A program made the translations under genes and the position numbers. Positions 56,656 to 64,000 of a DNA stretch of 64,000 nucleotides are shown here, in pieces. Source of the DNA: Diphasiastrum complanatum (Eukaryota; Streptophyta; Lycopodiopsida; Lycopodiales; Lycopodiaceae); assembly GCA_029204225.1 (NCBI GenBank), contig CM055101.1:2534528-2598527 (forward strand), written 5' to 3'. The notes beneath the pieces are model-generated. The model made no database searches and was not told where the DNA came from. It worked only from the letters and a program-made list of their open reading frames with translations. The stretch's first letter is position 1; each line of letters opens with the position of its first letter.

Positions 56656-58560
56656 ACATCGAGAATTAGTCATAGTAGCGCTTCACTCTTGATCCATTTA
56701 CTCGAGTATCAAGTAAATGTCCTTCAAGATCGGCTAACTGTAGTGATCCATTATTAAAAACTTCTATGACTTTGTAAGGTCCCATCCATTTGGTATGTAA
56801 TTTTCCAAGAAACAACATGTGTCTGTTGTCATACAGAAGCACGTAGTCTCCTCGTTTAATTTTGACCTTTTTAATAGATTGATCAATTTTTTTTTTCTAC
56901 ACTTGTTCAGTCTCGATTAATGAAAGACGACAATCCTCCTCTAGTTGCGTCAAAGCTATCATCTGCTCCCAATGACTATCATGTTCATCCATTCGTTCCT
57001 CATTGCTAATGCAAAATGTTGGAACTTTGAATTCTATTGGCAATATGGGATGCATTCCATACACAAGATAATATCGAGTCTGCCTAGTTGTGATCTTCTC
57101 GGCAGATCTGTATGCCCATAAAACAGATGGTAACTTCTGATCCCAATCAGAAGAATGTGCTTTTGTCATTTAATTCAGAATGTTGCACAAAATTCCATTT
57201 GCTCGCTCAGTAAGTCCATTCGCTTGAGGATTATATGGAGTGGTTTGACGATGTGTGATGGAAAAATCTGATAACATAGCCTCAATCGTCTGGTTAAGGA
57301 AGTGGGTTCCCCTGTCACTAACGAGTTCTAAGGGGCATCCATAACGTGTGATAATGTTTTGGAATAAAAACTTTGCTACAGTCTTAGCATCGTTTTTAAC
57401 TATGGCTTCAGCTGCTAATGATTGCTTTAACTTTTCGAAAGCTTGTTGATGTTCTTGTGACCAATGATACTCAACAGATTTCTTTAATAAACTTGTTAAG
57501 GGAGTTACTACTATTGCATAGTCCTTAAGTATCCTACGATAATATCCTACATGTCCTAGAAATCCTCTAAGATCTCATAAATTGGTTGGTTCTAATAATT
57601 CTAAAATCATTTTTACTTTTTCGATGTCGGCTTGAATGTCGTCCTTCAAAATTTTATGGCCTAACAGGATGCCTTCCCTCATCCCAAAGTAACACTTGGC
57701 TGGATGCAATTTAAGAGATGTCTCTTGACATCTTCTCAAGGTCTTTTCTAATGCGTCTAAATGATCTTTAGTTGACAAATAGACACAAAATTTGTCCATA
57801 AAAATTTCTAAAAACTTATGTAAATTTTTTTGAAAAATGTTTGTCATCATACGTTGAAATGTGACGGGTGCATTACAAAGACCAAAGGGCATTCGCGTGT
57901 AAGCATATGTCCCCCAATGAATGGTAAAAGTGGTCTTGGATCTATCTTCCTCTTTAATAAAAACTTGATTGTAACCTGAGAAACCATCTAAAGAACTATA
58001 ACTATATGGTCAAGCATGGTATCTGTATAAGACAGAGGATGATAATCATATGCTATAGCAGCATTTAGTTTCCTAAAGTCTTGGTAGACTCTAATCTTAC
58101 CTGTTTTCTTCTTAGATACTATGACTATCGGTGATATCCATTCACTACTTAGAATATGATATATAATACCCACTCTAAGACATCTATCTAACGTCTTCGG
58201 ATTCAACCTATATTGTCTCTGCCTAATAGGTATTGTTCCCTGAATGAGATCTATTCTATGTTTTCCCCATTTAACCAGTATTCCTGTTAATCCATCCATT
58301 GACCAAGCAAATACATTTTGATATTTATGAAGAAGTAGTATGTACTCTTCACACTCTTGGTCTTATTGGTATTTATATAAAGTCAGAATTCTACCTTTAC
58401 TAATTTTTGTTTCTATAAAATCATTGTTATCAACCGTTCCTTCAATCAAGCTTGCTCTGGCTCCACCCAAAACTTCCCTCGACTTGGATGTTGTTGGTAG
58501 TTCTATTTCCTCATCCTCATCAATCTCATAGCATTCTATGAAATTGATCTAGGATTCAGT
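56655..58560 (-). pseudogene. Gypsy pol fragment: RT joined to integrase, RNase H deleted
   Basis: Reading down from 58560 there is a linker with LLLHKYQNVFAWSMDGLTGI. RT follows with WISPIVIVSKKKTGKIRVYQ, LDGFSGYNQVFIKEED and MPFGLCNAPVTFQRMM. The catalytic box is FMDK instead of YxDD (57791-57802). The RT thumb is LRGFLGHVGYYRRILKDYAI. Near 57420 the reading jumps from FEKLKQSLA to AEAIVKNDAKTVAKF. The latter belongs to the integrase core, so RNase H and the integrase zinc domain are missing. Integrase continues with RYGCPLELVSDRGTHFLNQT, TTPYNPQANGLTERANG and GDYVLLYDNRHMLFLGKLHT. It ends at RVKRYYD and a stop (about 56660). Confidence 0.88.
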
Positions 58561-58787
58561 AAGTCCTCCTACCCAAATCCCACTTTAAAACTTTTCTAAC
58601 ACGATAAAAAATCAGCCCCTAAACCGTTCTATAAGCATTACTACTCTCTTCCAAAGAGAACTAGATTCATTGGATACTTCAACTACAAGCTTCCTACAAC
58701 TAGAAAAGCCAATAATCTTCCCCAAAAAAAATCTAGTTGGTGATCTTAATAGAACTTGAAGAAGGTTAGAAAGGTTACCATCCTTTG
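58561..58787. other. Short leader-like stretch
   Basis: No gene seen. It lies between the Gypsy linker and a degenerate primer-site-like sequence and may be leader DNA of the element whose LTR is at 58803-59829. Confidence 0.3.
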
Positions 58788-58789
58788 TC

Positions 58790-58802
58790 TAGCTCTGATT
58801 CC
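58790..58802 (-). promoter_or_regulatory. Degenerate initiator-tRNA-Met primer site
   Basis: agctctgattcca differs by one base in its last 12 from gctctgatacca, the primer site seen intact at 50701 and 60838. It sits at the lower-coordinate end of a - strand LTR. Confidence 0.5.
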
Positions 58803-59829
58803 ACTTTTACAAGTAGAGGTGAGGAAATCCTCCAAATCCAAGGTAGAGCCTCCAAATGTCCTCCAAGCAACCTGCAAGCTTCAAGGTGCTCCCCAACTCC
58901 AAGCTAGGATGCCTCCACCTACAAGTAAGGATCTGCAAGCCTCCAAAGATCTCTCCTCCACCTGTGTCCCTACTCTTTAAACACAAAGATAGATAACAAG
59001 TTGGCGTCAACTATTCACCACCCAACCATAGCTAGATTCAAGCTCCAAGCAAGACCTATCTAGCACCCCCTTGCTAACCATAAACAAATCACAAGCATAC
59101 CACAACACTCCATAGCATACTCAAGATCCAAAACCTACTTATGTCCCATACCATAAGCAAGATCCAGACCTTAAGCATACTACGACAAGAAAGCACTCTA
59201 CACACTAGTAGCAACACTAGAGTATAAGCAAAGCAAACAAGAGAGATCTCCCCCTCTTAATGGGTGCCCTACTACCCTTATATAGATGTCCCATGGACCC
59301 CTCCAATGCACTATGGAGTTCCATGCTCATCCAATGAGATCAGAGAAGCCTAGGAGAGTTAAAAAATCTCCAAGAGCCTCCATAGGCTTATGGAAGGTCA
59401 AGAGACTCCTTCCATAACCTATGACTTTTTGAATGCCTTTCTTGTGGGAGTTGGGAACTCAATGGACACTTTAGAAGGGCACCCTCCTGCTAGGTCCCAT
59501 TGCCCAAGTTGTGCAAGTATACTTTGGTCTCAGACCAATAAAGTAACATGGTTCAAGGTTAAGGCCCAAGGCTTAGAAAAATAGTCATCCAATGACTGTC
59601 TAACACCTCTCTAGGTTCCATACCTCCATCCAAGGCATAGACACCTATCTGCCCTTAACCAAAGACACTAGTACTTTAATCTAAGATACCTGTCCTTAAT
59701 ACTAAGGGTATCCCTTATCCAAGGGTCACGTGATTCCATACCTCTGACTAAGGTATAGTCACTTGTCTGTCCTTATCCAAGGTCACATACCCTTAATCCT
59801 AAGGGTACCTTGCCATTTAGCCCCCAACA
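58803..59829 (-). repeat. LTR of a chromovirus-type Gypsy element
   Basis: On the - strand it starts TGTTGGGGGCTAAATGGCAA (59829) just beyond the end of a chromovirus integrase. It has a TATA box (tatataagggtagtaggg, near 59285-59268) and ends next to a primer-site-like sequence. The + strand shows related phrases such as ataccttagt-cagaggtatgg repeated near 59620 and 59740. About 1 kb long; the far end is inferred from the primer site. Confidence 0.55.
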
Positions 59830-59914
59830 CTAAATGGACTAATAGGGGTCTGAAGTACTGCTAGTTACATAGGAAAAAAATTGAAAAATTCTTCTGGAGA
59901 TCAGCATCATTTTT

Positions 59915-60640
59915 TCAGGTATCCTCCTCTTCTGATTTGCCCCTCCACCTAACTAAAAATTCCCGAAGCACTCTACTCCGTAGAGTCCTCTGCCAGCTAT
60001 TAACAATCGCCTCAGGTTCAGGTGGTCCACTCATGGACTCATCACGAAGAAGTTCTACTAGATCTTCCATAGGGACCAGGGTCTCCCCAAACCCCAACGA
60101 GGGTTTCAACTTACTAACGCAAAAAACAAGATGAATTCCAATGTTAGCTCAACATTAGCTGGAAGATCTAGTTTGTATGTGACCTTGTTTATCACCTGGA
60201 TAACCTTAAAAGGACTGCAATACCTAGGTGCCAACTTTCCACACTTAATAGTTTTCAAGCCCCTAGAGTGACTAGGGACTCTCAAAAACACCCAGTCATT
60301 GACCATGAATACCTTGTGCTTCCGATATAGATCAGCATAGTGCCTTGCCCTGTCCTGGGCACTTCTTATGCTATCTTTAGCCAGCTATAACATTTCTTGC
60401 ATATTAGCAAGGAAATCAGTTGCGGCTTGCACCCATAGGTTTTTCATGCCAACACTAATTGGTGATCGAGGTTGAAAACCATACATAAGCATGAAAGGGC
60501 TGAATCCGGTCGTTGAATGTTTTGCACTGTTATATGCAAATTCCCCCAGTGGAAGGTACTAATCTCATGCAGTTGCCAATAACTTGATATGCAATCTTGT
60601 AGCCACCACTTAGGCTTTACCAATGCTCTAAAAATCATCG
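59915..60640 (-). pseudogene. Chromovirus integrase C-terminus with chromodomain
   Basis: From 60630 down, in shifting frames, come LPLGEFAYNSAKHSTTGFSP and MYGFQPRSPI, then NDWVFLRVPSHSRGLKTIKC with GKLAPRYCSPFKVIQVINKV (the GPF/Y-like module). FHVSKLKPSLGFGETLV-like sequence leads to PEAIVNSWQRTLRSRVLREF and LVRWRGKSEEEDTW. This last is a chromodomain with conserved aromatic and charged residues, the mark of plant chromoviruses, which use it to target chromatin. The N-terminal and catalytic parts are missing. A frameshift and a stop within the chromodomain end show decay. Confidence 0.85.
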
Positions 60641-60837
60641 GTTTTCAGTATGTAATGTGTGAAATCAGAATTGAACAAGAATATAATCCTAAATAGAGTT
60701 TTGATCTACAAAAGATCCAATCTACATATGCAAGAAACTCGATTTTGGTGTAGAATCCAATCTAGCATGCTCTAGCATTGATATCTTCTTCAAATCATTG
60801 ATAGATTTAAATGATTCCTTCATAACCTGAAACACAA

Positions 60838-60849
60838 GCTCTGATACCA
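60838..60849 (-). promoter_or_regulatory. Initiator-tRNA-Met primer binding site
   Basis: gctctgatacca, complement of TGGTATCAGAGC, directly beside the LTR at 60850. The interior of this Copia copy (60640-60837) is only about 200 bases and has no gene. Confidence 0.85.
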
Positions 60850-61498
60850 TGTGAAAGATTTGAGATCCATTAAGATCCAAACCTACAAATTGATCTTTGG
60901 TTAGAAAAACAAGCAACTCACCAATCTTGCCAATGTAGAAAAATCAGCATGACACTAAGAATGAGATGAAATATCTAATAGATCTTGATCAAACATGAAC
61001 CTAAACATAAAATAATGTTGTTGTCCGTACAATAATAGTAATCTACTGTATTTCACATGTGTGGATCTAAAAATAGCATTTAATAAGCATTCTACACATA
61101 GAATTGCAAGATATCACAAGTATAGTGCACCAATGGATAATAGAATCCAAAGAGAACCATGTATAATCATGAATGAGATAAGAGAAATAGAGTATCCTGT
61201 CTTCCCATGAGTTACAAACTTTTATAACATATCTAAACATAAGTTTAAGCTTTGGTTTCTCTCCATAATGAAAAATCCTACTATTATTGTGACTAGATTC
61301 AATGTCTCTACTACTCAAATTTGAGTCTACTAAAACTCGTGTAATATGATTTTTCACACTTTTCAAAAGTGTTTATTCAAATGCTTTTAGACTAATATAA
61401 CTTTGAAAAGTCAAACTCTAAGTCTAATATAAAATTGGCCTCAAATGCCATATAAACAAATGTAGCAAATATGACTAAACTAGTTGAAATCTCTCACA
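60850..61498 (-). repeat. Copia 5' LTR, minus strand
   Basis: It starts tgtgaaagatttgagatcc and ends atctctcaca, the same end pattern as the 46825 and 50714 LTRs, with an intact primer site on its lower side. The rest of the element is missing, so it is a truncated insertion within the repeat that resumes at 61499. Confidence 0.75.
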
Positions 61499-61504
61499 TT
61501 AATT

Positions 61505-61845
61505 AGCCTCAATTATCATTTCATTTCCCTTTGGGAGTTAGAATTAGTTTAACAATTTTGCTAGTTGGGAAGCCTTAGCAAGCATAGTTTAGCTTAAAGC
61601 CTTGCTAGTTGGATAAGCCTTAGCAAGTTTATTTTGTTTAGTGATCATTGGCAAGTTGGGAAAGCCTTAGATTGATTTTCATTTCGAGCACCAGTTGGGA
61701 AACCTTGGTGCTCTCCATTTATTCATAACTTTATCTTTAATCGTAAGCTTTTGTAGGTCTTAGAAAGTGGACCAACCCTTCTACACTATACTACATCCAT
61801 GAGTAGATCTAGCAATCACACAAACTAGAAATACCTCCAACGCTT
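61505..61845 (+). repeat. Uninterrupted copy of the LTR split at 46824/51419
   Basis: ttgctagttgggaagccttagcaag, gagcaccagttggga and cttctacactatactacatc match 46650-46780 and 51430-51470. It reads straight through tgtaggtcttagaaagtggacc, where the other copy has the Copia insertion. It serves as an empty-site reference. Confidence 0.75.
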
Positions 61846-61859
61846 CTCCATAATCAAAT

Positions 61860-62700
61860 ACTGGAACCATCTGCTGAAATTCTCAATTGTACTCATCAAC
61901 TATAGTTATCTAGTTCAAAGAACACCATTGGATGAAGTCGGATCGATTGAAGACTTGTCTACAAACTGCTTTGAAATCTAACCTATTCACAAGAAATTTT
62001 TTTTGAACGATGTCCCAACACATTCTTGGAAACCTGATGAAGCAAATAAAACCATATCATTGTCACCAATACCTCCAATATAGTAGAAATTATATTCCAA
62101 ATATTTTAGCCAATTGTCTACGTTAATCATGAGTGAATGCTTCCATCAAAAGTAGGACTAACATATTTAGACAATCGTTGGTTGTAAGAATAAGGATTCT
62201 GTTGAAAAGTGACTTTCCACCATTCATTGATATGGTTTGTAGGTAAGTGCTCCAGAGCAAGTGCACGTTCCATCATATCGCGTAACTCCATAAAACTAGC
62301 AGCATAAATGGATCTGGAAAGATTTGGTTGAAGCACGTTTTTTATAGACGTTTGAAAAAGATACACATAGTAGTTCAAACACTTTCTATACTCAAATTTT
62401 TGTCTCCAGATTCAATGCCAAGGATTGCTAATTAAATTATTGTAAAGAACTAGTTCGTTTGAGAGATTCAAATGATTTCACGTAAAATCTGGTAATACTG
62501 TCAATGCAAGCAATTTTGAATTGACTCCAAAGCTTTGTGATTGGATGTGCTTGAGTATCCCACCATGCTCGAACTTGGTCATAAAGTGTGAATTCAGACT
62601 GTAATTCATCATAAGATGGAAGTCGAATGTTTTTACTATTATAGTAATTTATTATTAATGACTAATGAAGACCTGTAGACTATGAATTCACCACTTGAAA
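61860..62700 (-). pseudogene. Gypsy gag N-terminal region
   Basis: The frame 62378-62127 contains ELRDMMERALALEHLPTNHI and NQRLSKYVSPTFDGS. After a stop comes NVDNWLKYLEYNFYYIGGIG with VLFASSGFQECVGTSF. This order (Pro-x-Phe-Asp-Gly, then W-L..L..F, then a hydrophobic helix) is the start of a retrotransposon gag capsid. Stops separate the pieces. It is cut on the lower side by the LTR copy at 61505-61845. Confidence 0.6.
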
Positions 62701-63160
62701 TTGTTCAGAATGGTATTTTATAGGTTGGTAAAATGCTCTTCTCTGCTCACGTAAAGATTCTGAGACCTCAAGGAATGAAGTGGTTGTGACTGAACAGTGT
62801 AACAAATTGAAATGAACTAGCACTTATGTTCAAATTTCCACCACGAATATTTTGATAGTTATGGGGTTTCAAATAACTAGAAGGAACTGAAATAAACAAC
62901 TTAGAATGGGGGTCCTTTTTTTAAAAAAAAATTACAAATTAGATCCTATAAATTTGAAATCCATGAAATATTTTTGTGCTCATAGAATAATAGAAGAAAT
63001 TGTGAAAAAAATTTGCAGTAAATTTTTTTTGACGGTTACTTTTATAAATGGCATAAGTGCACGTAAAAAAAAAAACTTGAAACTGTCAAATAAGTATAAA
63101 ATTAAAGATTTTAAAAAATAATAATAAAAATTAGAAAGGATTTAATTGGGCCAACGGGCC
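62701..63160. other. AT-rich spacer
   Basis: No gene or repeat recognised; several A and T runs. Confidence 0.3.
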
Positions 63161-63166
63161 GCGAAC

Positions 63167-63167
<1 letters not shown>

Positions 63168-63245
<78 letters not shown>

Positions 63246-63254
63246 GGGGGGGGG
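63168..63254 (+). repeat. (GA)n microsatellite ending in a G20 tract
   Basis: About 66 bases of (GA)n with one gaaag interruption are followed by 20 consecutive G (63235-63254). The purine-rich strand continues to about 63460 with further GAGA patches. Confidence 0.95.
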
Positions 63255-63915
63255 AGCTGCTATGTAGGAGAAAGGGGATACACCTAGGTAGGTATAGGTC
63301 AAGGGAGGGTAGGCTATAGGTAGGAGCGTACGGCCAGAGAGCGGGGAGGGAGAGAGAAAATATAAAGAGGGGGCATCGCGCGAGAGGGAGAGGAGTGGAA
63401 AATAGCGAGTAAGACGAGTTAGGGGTGGAAAGGGGCACGAGAGAGAGAGAGGAGGGAAAAACAGCGAGTAAGATGAGTTTATGTACGAATTTTTGATTGT
63501 CGAGTTTGACCAGGAGTTAAAGTGGCGAGTTTGACTGGCGAGTTAAAAAAAATTATTTTTTTAAAATCTGGCGAACTTCAAAATGAAAGGCAAAATTATT
63601 TTTACAAAAGAACGAAACTTCAAAGTTGAAGAAATGAAGTGCTTCTCTCTCACTTGGAATTATCCAAAATAAAATTTTAAAATTTTGGCAAATCTGACCC
63701 ACCTCCACTAATTTGATCATAACTTCCTCAATATTGATCCAAATCACCAAAACTCAATATCTCTGAAAAGCTACAACAAGTGATATCAGCCTATAGTATC
63801 AAATTAATGATTGAAGGTGATTTGATAGGTCAAATTAGCAACAGAATAGGCATAAAATTCTTTGAGAAAAAAAAACTAGTAAAACTAGAGCTAGAAAACA
63901 ATATTTGTCTGTTGA
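63255..63915. other. Leader-like purine-rich and AT-rich DNA
   Basis: No gene. Phrases gcgagtttgac/gcgagtt/gcgaactt recur at 63480-63575, resembling the cgaagg-type leader repeats of the Gypsy elements. This may be flanking DNA of the gag copy starting at 63919. Confidence 0.3.
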
Positions 63916-64000
63916 TTCATTGGCGCTCCAAACCACGGTGCATCATTTGGTGTCCCTTGATGGTAAGGATAAGAGGTTTGGTACTTATTCTTCTTTTGTT
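63916..64000 (-). pseudogene. Start of another Gypsy gag copy (runs out of window)
   Basis: ttggcgctccaaaccacggt and ccttgatggtaaggataaga match 11660-11720 (ttggtgccacattgggtgcc and ccttgatgataaggatagga). It is part of the spacer between gag zinc knuckles of the same family, same orientation. Confidence 0.7.

Overview
The window is nuclear DNA of a land plant with a large, repeat-rich genome. The evidence is an intronless plant-type 5-oxoprolinase, a PLS-class pentatricopeptide repeat (PPR) gene with GT-AG introns and a decayed DYW domain, a broken mTERF-family gene, and many nested Ty1/Copia and Ty3/Gypsy LTR retrotransposons with plant-type primer binding sites. The wording of the PPR repeats and the PDF-type motif exons placed before them make me lean towards a fern or another non-flowering plant. 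That is an inference from memory, not something the sequence proves.

Layout. 1-6.6 kb: remains of three Copia elements (two + strand, one - strand). 6.6-9.7 kb: an LTR with a tRNA-Asp-like primer site, a leader and an unrecognised 217-codon open frame. 9.7-14.8 kb: a - strand Gypsy element (gag, several zinc knuckles, protease, protease-RT linker, repetitive leader, PBS, LTR) cut off before its RT. 15.0-18.0 kb: a short non-autonomous LTR element whose two LTRs both carry a long CT microsatellite. 18.0-18.6 kb: an mTERF pseudogene. 20.0-20.7 kb: a second copy of the Gypsy protease-RT linker joined to an LTR tail. 22.3-27.4 kb: the host PDF-motif/PPR gene with a broken E/DYW tail. 28.9-32.8 kb: OXP1, the clearest intact gene. 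33.9-34.3 kb: a probable LINE endonuclease scrap. 35.6-40.5 kb: a fold-back element, a nearly full-length Copia polyprotein and an opposed Copia fragment. 40.5-46.1 kb: a Gypsy element, a further LTR plus gag, and a solo LTR. 46.1-51.5 kb: an LTR interrupted by a complete, young-looking Copia derivative without reverse transcriptase. 51.9-62.7 kb: several decayed - strand Gypsy elements, including a chromovirus integrase end. The last 80 bases begin another Gypsy gag copy.

How the parts relate. Only two or three loci look like host genes. OXP1 belongs to glutathione turnover. PPR and mTERF proteins usually act on organellar RNA or DNA, but both loci here show damage. Everything else is transposon sequence at different stages of decay. 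Related LTR and gag copies recur in both orientations, and in one case an uninterrupted homologous copy shows the empty insertion site. I see no CRISPR array, operon or bacterial feature, and I recognise no tRNA or rRNA gene. I found no convincing new biological system. The best leads are the PDF-PPR gene architecture, the RT-less Copia element with a long intact frame, the 217-codon orphan frame, and the microsatellites fixed just downstream of LTR TATA boxes.
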